This document shows, one piece after another, positions 37,424 to 45,614 of a DNA stretch of 64,000 nt (positions within the stretch are counted from its first letter, which is position 1; the number at the start of each line of letters is the position of its first letter). The stretch is taken from the NCBI RefSeq assembly GCF_900167095.1, contig NZ_FUXG01000003.1, positions 192,907 through 256,906 on the forward strand. Direction: 5' to 3'. Origin of the DNA: Oceanospirillum multiglobuliferum. Lineage in GTDB: Bacteria > Pseudomonadota > Gammaproteobacteria > Pseudomonadales > Halomonadaceae. A program made the translations under genes and the position numbers. The notes under the pieces are model-generated. The model saw only the letters and a program-made list of their open reading frames with translations, had not been told where the DNA came from and made no database searches.

Positions 37424-38701
37424 ATGAGTTTCATTATTGACCGACGCCTCAATGGCAAAAATAAAAGCGCGGTAAACCGCCAGCGTTTCTTGCACCGCTA
37501 TCGTGGTCATATCAAGAAAGCGGTGACAGACGCGGTGAACCGCCGCAGCATCACCGATCTTGAGCACGGTGAAAAAATCAACATTCCTGCCAAAGATATC
37601 AACGAGCCTATTTTCCAGCAGGGGAAAGGCGGACGTCGCGAGATCGTTAATCCCGGTAATAAAGAGTTTCAACAGGGAGATCGTATTCGTCGACCTCAAG
37701 GGGGCGGCGGCGGTGGCTCGGGCGATGGACAGGCTAGTAATTCGGGCGAGGGGGATGACGAGTTTTCATTCTCGATCACCAAAGATGAATTTTTGGAGTT
37801 TATGTTTGATGGTCTAGAGCTGCCAAACCTTGAGCGGAAAATGTTCAAGGATATGGAGTCGGCTAAGCTGGTTCGTGCAGGTATCATCAAAGATGGTACT
37901 CCCGCGAAGATCAATATTGTGCGCTCCATGAAGAATGCCCACGGACGACGTAGAGCAATGACAGGTAAAAGTCGTCGTCGTTTACGGGAATTAGAGGCAT
38001 TGTTATTAGAGGAGCAAACGAAAGATGAGCTGTTGCGTAATCCTTTACGAATTCAGGAGTTAGAGCTTGAGATTGCACAGCTTAAACAAAAGATCGACCG
38101 AGTGCCTTTTTTAGATACTTATGATCTTCGTTATAACCACTTCCGGCTGGAGCCACAGCCTAGCAATCAAGCGGTGATGTTCTGCTTGATGGATGTGTCC
38201 GGCTCTATGACACAAGCTCACAAGGATATGGCGAAACGTTTCTTTATTTTGTTGTATCTATTTTTAGAGCGTAACTATCAGCGCATCGAAGTGGTATTTA
38301 TCCGTCACCACACCAGCGCTAAAGAAGTGGATGAAGAAGAATTTTTCTACTCCAGAGAAACAGGCGGCACTATTGTTTCAAGTGCACTCAAGTTAACTCA
38401 AGAGGTGATCAGTAAGCGCTTTCCATTGAATGAGTGGAATATTTACGTTGCTCAAGCTTCAGATGGCGATAACTGGGATGATGACTCCACAAACTGTAGC
38501 AAGCTACTGATGAATGAGCTGATCCCAATGGTTCAGTATTTTGCCTACGTTGAAATTACGCCACATGCACATCAGGCGCTTTGGGAGGAATATGTTGGGG
38601 TGCGCCAACGCTACCCTGATCGGTTTGCAATGGAACAGATCGTCAGTGAAGCTGATATTTACCCTGTCTTCAGGGAGTTGTTCAAGAGGAAAGAATCATG
38701 A
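37424..38701 (+). CDS. yeaH: DUF444 / von Willebrand-type protein YeaH
   Basis: A 425-residue protein always linked to PrkA. It starts [22 protein letters not shown], has a glycine-rich, acidic linker near residue 100, and a C-terminal VWA domain with the MIDAS motif at D257 (DVSGS) and a later [10 protein letters not shown]. The ATG at 37424 has AAGGAG before it; upstream in-frame codons are not family-like. Its last four bases overlap the start of spoVR. It probably works in one complex or pathway with PrkA. Confidence 0.93.
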   Translation: MSFIIDRRLNGKNKSAVNRQRFLHRYRGHIKKAVTDAVNRRSITDLEHGEKINIPAKDINEPIFQQGKGGRREIVNPGNKEFQQGDRIRRPQGGGGGGSGDGQASNSGEGDDEFSFSITKDEFLEFMFDGLELPNLERKMFKDMESAKLVRAGIIKDGTPAKINIVRSMKNAHGRRRAMTGKSRRRLRELEALLLEEQTKDELLRNPLRIQELELEIAQLKQKIDRVPFLDTYDLRYNHFRLEPQPSNQAVMFCLMDVSGSMTQAHKDMAKRFFILLYLFLERNYQRIEVVFIRHHTSAKEVDEEEFFYSRETGGTIVSSALKLTQEVISKRFPLNEWNIYVAQASDGDNWDDDSTNCSKLLMNELIPMVQYFAYVEITPHAHQALWEEYVGVRQRYPDRFAMEQIVSEADIYPVFRELFKRKES

Positions 38702-40275
38702 ATGACATTACCTCTAATGTGATTGCACATCAGGCTTCTGAAAGTGCCAATACTGATACAGAGAAGCGTACGCCAATCTCAACGAGTTCAGAATGGACTT
38801 TTGAGCTTTTGGAGGATTATGACCGAGAGATTGGGCGTATCGCCAGAAGCTTTGGTTTAGATACTTATCCTAATCAAATTGAAGTGATAACTACAGAGCA
38901 GATGATGGATGCTTATTCCTCTGTTGGTATGCCCCTTGGTTACCATCATTGGTCGTTTGGTAAGCAGTTTCTGTCAGTTGAACAGGGTTACAAGCGTGGG
39001 CAAATGGGCTTGGCTTACGAACTCGTGATTAACTCTGACCCTTGCATCGCTTACCTCATGGAAGAAAACACCATGACAATGCAGGCGTTGGTGATTGCTC
39101 ATGCTTGTTATGGTCACAATTCGTTCTTTAAGGGGAATTACTTATTCAAAACATGGACAGATGCTGCGGCTATAGTGGATTACCTGCTGTTTGCGAAAAA
39201 GTATATTGCGCAGTGTGAAGAGCGCCACGGTATTGAAGAGGTTGAATCTTTGCTGGATGCTTGTCATGCCTTGCAAAACTATGGGGTAGACCGTTATAAA
39301 CGCCCTGCGCCAATTTCCGCAGAGGAGGAGCAGAAACGGCAACAAGAGCGCGAAGAGTACTTGCAACAGCAAGTGAATCAGCTTTGGAGCACGATTCCCT
39401 TAAAGCGGACAGATGATGAGGTTGCGGGTAAGCGTTTCCGCTATCCCTCTGAGCCTCAGGAAAATATTCTCTACTTTATAGAAAAAAATGCCCCTCTGCT
39501 TGAACCTTGGCAGCGTGAGATTGTGCGGATCGTGCGTAAGATCGCGCAGTATTTTTATCCACAGCGCCAGACACAAGTCATGAACGAAGGTTGGGCAACA
39601 TTCTGGCACTACACCATTATGAATCAGCTTTATGATGAGGGTTTAGTAACAGAAGGCTTTATTCTAGAGTTCTTGCAATCCCATACCAGTGTTGTTTATC
39701 AGCCGAGTTACGATAGCCCCTATTACAATGGGATTAACCCTTATGCATTAGGTTTTGCTATTTATACGGATATCAAGCGTATCTGCGAAGAGCCAACAGA
39801 AGAGGACCGTCAGTGGTTTCCTGATATAGCAGGCACCGACTGGCTGAAAACACTGCATTTTGCGATGCATAACTTCAAGGACGAGAGTTTTATTTTACAG
39901 TTCTTATCGCCCAAAGTGATGCGTGATTTGAAGTTGTTCTCAATTGTCGATGATGATAAAGAATCTGAATTAGAAATTGCCGCTATTCATGATGACTCCG
40001 GTTATAAACTGATTCGCCAGCAATTAGCCGCACAATATAATTTAGGCAATAGAGAGCCAAATATTCAGGTGGTTGAAGCGGATGTGCGAGGTGATCGCTC
40101 ATTAACACTTAATCATTACGCCCATAATCGCAGGCCACTGGATGCGGGAACACCTTCAGTTCTGCGTTATATTTACCAGCTTTGGGGTTTTCCTGTGCGC
40201 TTGAAAACTATCATGGAGGATGGAACTAAGCAGTGCTACGCTTGGCCGCCAGAGACAGAGGCTGCTAAGGCTTAG
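38698..40275 (+). CDS. SpoVR family protein (YcgB)
   Basis: A 525-residue protein of the SpoVR family, found in non-sporulating bacteria together with PrkA and YeaH. Marks are the [15 protein letters not shown] block, [14 protein letters not shown], a [19 protein letters not shown]xxH-like region, and the C-terminal [21 protein letters not shown] precedes the ATG, which overlaps yeaH by four bases (ATGA), so translation is coupled. Its biochemical role is not settled. Confidence 0.94.
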   Translation: MNDITSNVIAHQASESANTDTEKRTPISTSSEWTFELLEDYDREIGRIARSFGLDTYPNQIEVITTEQMMDAYSSVGMPLGYHHWSFGKQFLSVEQGYKRGQMGLAYELVINSDPCIAYLMEENTMTMQALVIAHACYGHNSFFKGNYLFKTWTDAAAIVDYLLFAKKYIAQCEERHGIEEVESLLDACHALQNYGVDRYKRPAPISAEEEQKRQQEREEYLQQQVNQLWSTIPLKRTDDEVAGKRFRYPSEPQENILYFIEKNAPLLEPWQREIVRIVRKIAQYFYPQRQTQVMNEGWATFWHYTIMNQLYDEGLVTEGFILEFLQSHTSVVYQPSYDSPYYNGINPYALGFAIYTDIKRICEEPTEEDRQWFPDIAGTDWLKTLHFAMHNFKDESFILQFLSPKVMRDLKLFSIVDDDKESELEIAAIHDDSGYKLIRQQLAAQYNLGNREPNIQVVEADVRGDRSLTLNHYAHNRRPLDAGTPSVLRYIYQLWGFPVRLKTIMEDGTKQCYAWPPETEAAKA

Positions 40276-40298
40276 TTATTCAAGGGATGGGGAGAGAG

Positions 40299-40319
40299 GA
40301 TAAAAGATAAAAGATAAAA
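40299..40319. repeat. three tandem GATAAAA units
   Basis: Three perfect copies of a 7-base unit lie right before the terminator stem after spoVR. It is probably slippage in AT-rich intergenic DNA. Confidence 0.8.
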
Positions 40320-40369
40320 GGTCTACAGATGTGATATTTGTGTTGCGAAACACGCCTTAGACCTTTTTT
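40316..40369. terminator. bidirectional terminator between spoVR and the HiPIP gene
   Basis: AAAAGGTCTA and TAGACCTTTT form a 10-bp outer stem. A smaller GTGTT/AACAC hairpin lies inside. T-rich ends on both strands suit both the plus-strand prkA operon and the minus-strand HiPIP gene, whose stop codon is inside the right arm. Confidence 0.7.
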
Positions 40370-40647
40370 ACCCATGCTTGGCACCAGCCATTTGGTGATA
40401 CGCTATTTGAAGAGAACAGTACACAACCGTTATCAATAAAGTTAAATAGTTGGCAGTTAGCGCAGTTTTGTCCGGATTGATATTTAGGGTGCCGAACATC
40501 TCGTACATCTGCTTTGTAATGTAAAGCACGTGCGGCTGAGTCTCGTTCTTTTAATACAGGAAAGGCAGCTAAAACTGGTGAGCTAATAAAAGGGATTGTT
40601 GGTGCTGTACAGGCTAGCAACAAAAACTTTCGGCGATTTATGTTCAT
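40357..40647 (-). CDS. high-potential iron-sulfur protein (HiPIP)
   Basis: A periplasmic [4Fe-4S] electron carrier of 96 residues. The N-terminus MNINRRKFLLLACTAPTIPF looks like a Tat-type signal with an RR pair, as needed for folded export. The four cluster cysteines are C62, C65, C75 and C89 in the HiPIP pattern C-x2-C-x9-C-x13-C, with the typical GWCQAW end. The cytochrome c gene upstream on the same strand could share the pathway. Confidence 0.9.
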   Translation of the reverse strand: MNINRRKFLLLACTAPTIPFISSPVLAAFPVLKERDSAARALHYKADVRDVRHPKYQSGQNCANCQLFNFIDNGCVLFSSNSVSPNGWCQAWVKKV

Positions 40648-40680
40648 TAATCACTTCTCCTTTAATGCTTCTTGAAAAGC

Positions 40681-40706
40681 AAAAGGCCTGATAGCTCAGG
40701 CCTTTT
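40681..40706. terminator. terminator of the cytochrome c gene
   Basis: AAAAGGCCTGA and TCAGGCCTTTT form a perfect 11-bp stem with a TAGC loop. It separates cytochrome c (upstream on the minus strand) from the HiPIP gene, so the latter may have its own promoter or depend on read-through. Confidence 0.8.
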
Positions 40707-40742
40707 GTGTCGCAATGTCTAACTGACGATTGACCGCAGCGC

Positions 40743-41054
40743 TTATAGAGAGCTGAAGTAAGCCGCTAGATCTGCAATATCTTTATCACTTAGACCTGCT
40801 GCTTGCGGTGCCATCATTGCAGCAGTACCACCTGTGCGCTGGCCTGCTTTGTAAGCTTTCAGAGCATTTTCAAGGTACATCGCTTTTTGGCCTGCTAGGT
40901 TTGGATACATTGGTACCATGCTTACACCGTTAGCACCATGGCAGCCTGCACATACAGCTGCTTTACCTTTGCCTGCTGCTGCATCGCCAGCTGCTAGAAC
41001 AGAGCCAGATGCAGTTAGAGCGACAATACCTGCAATTGCGAGTAGTTTTTTCAT
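40743..41054 (-). CDS. class I cytochrome c (c553/c5-like)
   Basis: A 103-residue periplasmic monoheme cytochrome. The signal peptide is [21 protein letters not shown]. The heme site is C35-A-G-C38-H39, and M80 or M81 (TAAMMAP) is the likely axial ligand. The C-terminal helix ends [12 protein letters not shown] as in the family. Such proteins carry electrons to terminal oxidases or reductases. Confidence 0.92.
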   Translation of the reverse strand: MKKLLAIAGIVALTASGSVLAAGDAAAGKGKAAVCAGCHGANGVSMVPMYPNLAGQKAMYLENALKAYKAGQRTGGTAAMMAPQAAGLSDKDIADLAAYFSSL

Positions 41055-41249
41055 AGGTTCACCTTACTTAATGTTTTCAAGCTAATCTGATCAGTCACCT
41101 TATAATCAAGGTGCTGAGCATTAAAATTATTGCCGTGCGATAAGAACAAAAGTACCCCCTTATCGCATTGGCGTAAATCATCTTTCAAGCAGCATAATGA
41201 TTTTTTGATGCAAAAATAGCTGACCAAAGGTCGTAAGTCTGCCGATTAA

Positions 41250-42155
41250 TTAGTCTAGTATTGATGCCTTATTGCTCTCAGAAGAGGGTACGTCAAGGTT
41301 GTATGTGTTTTCTATAGATGATTTTATCTGTTGTAGAGACAGCCATTCTGTTGGTTTTTTTTGCCCATACTGGTCAATACGGTAGCTCTGCAGCCCGTTG
41401 TCTTGAATGTAATATCGAGTGGACTCGATTGAGCCAAAGGGCGATTGTTCAATAAAGTAAATCGGCTGTATCGGAATCGAGTTATAAAGTGAAAAGCGAT
41501 AACGATTGATAATGTCGCCGTCACCATTTACCAGCAACTGTCCTGTTATACTGTCACGATACTCTTTTTTAAGTTGGAGTATTGCGGGTTGGTCAAGCAG
41601 ATATTGTTGTTGGAGCAGATACTGGGTTGCAAGTGCAATTAAAGGTTGATCAATAAATAGGGTTTGAAAGTTACGTGTTAGAAAAGGCAATACATCAGGG
41701 CTGACACGTAGCCGCTGCGTGGCACTTAGGTCAGGATCTACACTGTAGTGAAATTGACCGAAATAGATTTGATACTCTGAGTTGGCTTGATCAAAGCTGA
41801 TCAGCACTTCGTTAAGCTCTGTATTGGGGAGTGTTCTCAGTATGAAGCTGTCCTGATTATTCTCTTGCCCGTTTAGGTGGTTACCAATATCTATCAAAGG
41901 GCGAAACACCAGCTCTTGTAAACCTGTGTGATAGGTTCTAACCAGCAGAGCCTCACCCTCACCCATAGGGTTAAATACCCGCTCAATACTGGAGCGATTA
42001 GGGTTAAGTTGTTTGCTTAGCAAAACTCTAAACTGTTGTAGAGCATCTTGTTGCTCTATGGTTTGCTCCGCTGCAAATGCTGCAAATATAGGAGAGCCAA
42101 TGCTGATAGACAGCAGGAGTACGAAGGATTTTAACAATAATTTAAGACGCGACAT
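41250..42155 (-). CDS. uncharacterised exported protein
   Basis: A 301-residue product with a typical signal peptide (basic start, LLLSISIGSPIFAAFA, cleavage near residue 28). The mature part is rich in Gln, Tyr and Ile. It has no cysteine, no lipobox and no motif I can place. The 195-bp gap to the cytochrome gene holds nothing I recognise. It is probably a lineage-specific periplasmic protein. Confidence 0.6.
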   Translation of the reverse strand: MSRLKLLLKSFVLLLSISIGSPIFAAFAAEQTIEQQDALQQFRVLLSKQLNPNRSSIERVFNPMGEGEALLVRTYHTGLQELVFRPLIDIGNHLNGQENNQDSFILRTLPNTELNEVLISFDQANSEYQIYFGQFHYSVDPDLSATQRLRVSPDVLPFLTRNFQTLFIDQPLIALATQYLLQQQYLLDQPAILQLKKEYRDSITGQLLVNGDGDIINRYRFSLYNSIPIQPIYFIEQSPFGSIESTRYYIQDNGLQSYRIDQYGQKKPTEWLSLQQIKSSIENTYNLDVPSSESNKASILD

Positions 42156-42311
42156 TTGCTACAGCAGTGTGGTTCATTTACTGTGGAACTGTACCGATAA
42201 AGCCCCTTATAGGCCAGTGATTATTCGTTAGAGTATCAAGATAGGTAGCTGTTGGTCTGCTTCAGTTTTGTCTTGGCTTATTTAAGATACAAACAAAAAG
42301 GATGGGCAATT

Positions 42312-43730
42312 ATGCATATTGAATTTTATGGCGCAGCGCAGGAGGTGACAGGCTCTTGTCACCTGATCGAAGTTGGCCAATATCGAGTGTTATTGGATTG
42401 CGGATTGATCCAAGGTGGCGCAAAAGATGAATTACGTAACGCAGAATCGTTCCCTTTTGATATTACGCAAATTGATGCCGTTATTTTAAGTCACTCCCAC
42501 CTTGATCACTGTGGGCGGATTCCTTTATTAGTGAAAAGAGGGTTCAAAGGCCCTATCTACACACAAAAAGTCTGTCGAGAGATGTGCGGCATAATGTTTC
42601 GAGATGCCGCTAATATTTATGCCCATGATGCCGTCACTGCGAATAGAAAACGCGCTCGTAAACACCTGCCCCCAGTTGAGCCGCTTTATACGTTACAAGA
42701 TGTAGAACAGGCTTTGAAGCACTTTCAGGGGCTGGATTATGATGCGGAAGAGGCAATATTACCTGGTATCCGCATACGTCTGCGTGACGCAGGGCATATT
42801 CTAGGCTCTGCAATAGTTGAACTGTGGCTGGATGATGGTAAACACCAGCGCAAAGTGGTGTTTTCGGGTGATTTGGGACATGCTGGTGTGCCTATTTTGC
42901 GTGAGCCAACAGAAATTCATCACGCTGACCTTGTCATTATGGAGAGTACCTACGGTGGGCGATGTCATAAGCCTTGGGATGAAAGTATGCAGGAGATGGG
43001 CGCGATACTCTCTGAAGCTGCTAAAGCTAAAGGTAATGTGCTCATACCATCGTTTGCGGTTGGGCGAACGCAAGAGCTGTTATATCTATTTGCGAAGCAC
43101 TTTAATGAATGGAATATAGGCCACTGGCAAATATTTTTAGATAGTCCTATGGCAATTGAGGCTACAGAGGTTTATCTCAAACATAGTGAGTTATTCAATA
43201 AAGAGGCCAAGAGATTGGCGCTGAATGACCATAAACTAGATGATTTGCCAAATCTTAGGTTTACCCGTAGCCCTGAAGAGTCTATGGCGCTGAATAGAAT
43301 TAGTTCCGGTGCGATTATTATAGCAGGTAGTGGTATGTGTGAAGGCGGGCGTATTCGTCATCATCTGAAATATCACGCTTGGCGTCATAATAGCCATATT
43401 TTAATGGTGGGTTTTCAAGCCAAAGGTACACTAGGGCGTCGATTAGTAGAGGGAGAGAAAGTAATCAAACTGTGGCATGAGTCAATTCATGTTGCCGCTC
43501 AGGTACACACTGTCGGAGGTTTTTCTGCCTACGCCGATCAACAAGGGTTATTGAATTGGCTAAAGGCTTTCAAGCGACCTCCAAAACTCTATTTAGTACA
43601 TGGTGAGTCTGGAGCGCAACAAGATCTACAATTAGAGGTTCAGCACCAATTAAACCTAAGAGCAGAGATTGCTCAAACGGGACAAATCATTGATTTAGTG
43701 AACTTTTCAGTGGCTAATAGACATATCTAA
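42312..43730 (+). CDS. metallo-beta-lactamase fold, beta-CASP ribonuclease
   Basis: A 472-residue zinc-dependent RNase of the CPSF/YSH1-like group. The metal motif is H61-S-H63-L-D65-H66 (LSHSHLDHCGR). RLRDAGHILGSA, FSGDLGHAGVPIL and ESTYGGRCH follow. The beta-CASP domain is inserted next, and the C-terminal RMM-RNA domain has GFSAYADQQGLLNWL and VHGES. The ATG at 42312 (AAGGATGGG upstream) gives the family's start; the upstream frame is not family-like. Its cellular substrate is unknown. Confidence 0.9.
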   Translation: MHIEFYGAAQEVTGSCHLIEVGQYRVLLDCGLIQGGAKDELRNAESFPFDITQIDAVILSHSHLDHCGRIPLLVKRGFKGPIYTQKVCREMCGIMFRDAANIYAHDAVTANRKRARKHLPPVEPLYTLQDVEQALKHFQGLDYDAEEAILPGIRIRLRDAGHILGSAIVELWLDDGKHQRKVVFSGDLGHAGVPILREPTEIHHADLVIMESTYGGRCHKPWDESMQEMGAILSEAAKAKGNVLIPSFAVGRTQELLYLFAKHFNEWNIGHWQIFLDSPMAIEATEVYLKHSELFNKEAKRLALNDHKLDDLPNLRFTRSPEESMALNRISSGAIIIAGSGMCEGGRIRHHLKYHAWRHNSHILMVGFQAKGTLGRRLVEGEKVIKLWHESIHVAAQVHTVGGFSAYADQQGLLNWLKAFKRPPKLYLVHGESGAQQDLQLEVQHQLNLRAEIAQTGQIIDLVNFSVANRHI

Positions 43731-43772
43731 ATCAAAAGCAGCACATTTATTTACTGTTATCTATGAGGATTT

Positions 43773-44600
43773 ATGCCAATAATACTTGTTTTTATTGTGG
43801 TTACTTTTGGTAGTGGTGCTTGGTACTGGTTCGAGCAGCACTCTGATCAAAGCATGGTATACGCAGGGCTACCAGAGCGAACCAATTCTGGATGGCAAAA
43901 CTGGTATCGAGTGTTACCAAACGAAGGCTTTGTAGTAGGTTATTCTGATTTACGTTTAAACCCTTTGTGGGTGAGTTACCCGCTGACAGCATTAACGGCT
44001 GAACAGAAAAAGCAGGGCTATAAAAGACCATCTCAGTTCAACGAAGATTGGCGCACTTTTTGGCGAGTCAGCCACGGTGACTATAGCAACACAGGCTATG
44101 ATCGTGGGCATTTAGCACCAAACTATGCAATATCTAGGCAGTTTGGTAAGCAAGCCCAGCTTGATACTTTTTTGATGACCAATATCAGTCCGCAAAAGCC
44201 AAATCTCAATCGAAAAATTTGGCAACGACTGGAGGAGGCTGCTATTGATCACTTTGCCCCACAGTTTTCCAAAGTATGGGTGATGACTGGGCCAGTATTT
44301 GAAGGTGAAGTAGAGCGGCTATCGAGTTGGGTTGAGGTTCCTGATGGTTTCTACAAAGTTTTTGTGGGTGTTGATGCTAAGGATCAAGCCGTCAGTATGC
44401 TGGCTTTTTTCTTCCCGCAAAATGTTAAAGGAAATGAGTCGCTTAGTAAGTTTGTTGTCTCTGTTGATCAACTTGAGTTGATGACAGGCTTTGATTTTTT
44501 TAGTCAGCTGGATGACGAAGTAGAAAATAATTTGGAGAAAAATATCGCGGTTCAACGTTGGCGTTTGGCAGAGGTTGCAAGTAAAGCCTCTCGATATTAA
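43773..44600 (+). CDS. DNA/RNA non-specific endonuclease (NUC1 family)
   Basis: A 275-residue exported or membrane-anchored nuclease. The N-terminal hydrophobic segment (MPIILVFIVVTFGSGAWYWF) is a signal or anchor. The beta-beta-alpha-Me active site is D110-R111-G112-H113 in GYDRGHLAPN, with the metal-binding Asn in TNISPQKPNLNRKIW. Periplasmic action on DNA or RNA is likely. It is only 42 bp after the beta-CASP gene and may be co-transcribed. Confidence 0.9.
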   Translation: MPIILVFIVVTFGSGAWYWFEQHSDQSMVYAGLPERTNSGWQNWYRVLPNEGFVVGYSDLRLNPLWVSYPLTALTAEQKKQGYKRPSQFNEDWRTFWRVSHGDYSNTGYDRGHLAPNYAISRQFGKQAQLDTFLMTNISPQKPNLNRKIWQRLEEAAIDHFAPQFSKVWVMTGPVFEGEVERLSSWVEVPDGFYKVFVGVDAKDQAVSMLAFFFPQNVKGNESLSKFVVSVDQLELMTGFDFFSQLDDEVENNLEKNIAVQRWRLAEVASKASRY

Positions 44601-44645
44601 ATGCAAGTGCTTATGTTGATAAAAAGTTTATAAAAAGGGCGATCT

Positions 44646-45614
44646 ATGACCAGCCGAGGACTTTTTTACCTTAAGTTTTGGCTCTTATTGATGAGTGTAC
44701 TGTTATCAAGTTGTGATCGTCCTTATCAGGATCGTCTCAAGGTTGGTGCTAATCATTGGGTAGGTTACTTCCCATTATATCTAGCAGAGTCTGAAGGTTT
44801 ATTGGCAAAAAGTAATACTCAGTTACTGGAATATTCCAGTTCTGTCGATGTGATTAGGGCTTTGAAGAATAGGGTGATCAATGCTGCGGCATTGACTCTA
44901 GATGAGGCAATGACTCTGGCTGATACGGGCTATCCTTTACGTATTATATTAGTAGCAGATATATCGGACGGCGCGGATATTATTGTTGCCCGACAAAGCA
45001 TTAAAACGGTTGCTGAGCTTAAAGGTAAGCGAGTGGGCGTTGAAAATACTGCCGTTGGTGGTTTTATGCTTAGTCGAGCATTGTCATTAAATGGACTGTC
45101 GTCGACAGATATTACAGTTGTACCTACCTCTATAGATAATCATATTCAACATCTCCGGCAAGGCGATATTGATGCTGTTGTTACATTTGCATCAGAATTA
45201 AGACACTTACAGGGTTACCCCGTTACAAAGATTTTTGACTCATCTGCAATACCGAATGAGATAGTTGATGTACTGGTGGTTAATGCTGAGTGGCAGGACG
45301 AAGCACAACTGGTTGCCTTAGCTAAAAGTTGGTTTAAGTCTTGGCACAGCTGGCAGGAGGGAAAAGTTAATCGCGAACTGCTTGCTCAACAGCTCGGGCT
45401 GTCTGAGTCTGAGTTGCTGGAAGTGCTGTCTACGTTGAAAATGGGAGATATTCAAGTCAATCAATCATTCTTAAACCAATCTCCGCCATCACTGTATTTG
45501 AGCATTCAGCGCTTGCAAGATTTGATGCTGGAAGAGCATTTGTTGTCATCTAAACTAAGTGCCAATGCGGCGTTCATCATCGACCCAAGTATCTATAAAA
45601 AGGCCAGTCAGTAA
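44646..45614 (+). CDS. NMT1/THI5-like substrate-binding lipoprotein
   Basis: A 322-residue predicted lipoprotein. The lipobox LLSSC places the acylated cysteine at about residue 23. The body shows VGANHWVGYFPLYLAESEGLL and GKRVGVENTAVGGFMLSRAL, typical of binding proteins for thiamine-precursor-like or sulfonate/nitrate-like ligands. No ABC permease or ATPase is near. Its stop overlaps the start of the GGDEF-EAL gene (TAATG), so it is likely the ligand-sensing partner of that protein rather than part of a transporter. Confidence 0.85.
   Translation: MTSRGLFYLKFWLLLMSVLLSSCDRPYQDRLKVGANHWVGYFPLYLAESEGLLAKSNTQLLEYSSSVDVIRALKNRVINAAALTLDEAMTLADTGYPLRIILVADISDGADIIVARQSIKTVAELKGKRVGVENTAVGGFMLSRALSLNGLSSTDITVVPTSIDNHIQHLRQGDIDAVVTFASELRHLQGYPVTKIFDSSAIPNEIVDVLVVNAEWQDEAQLVALAKSWFKSWHSWQEGKVNRELLAQQLGLSESELLEVLSTLKMGDIQVNQSFLNQSPPSLYLSIQRLQDLMLEEHLLSSKLSANAAFIIDPSIYKKASQ

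Noticed and set aside
40299..40319. GATAAAA tandem repeat as a phase-variable switch
   Set aside because: It has only three units and lies downstream of spoVR, not in a promoter or coding start.
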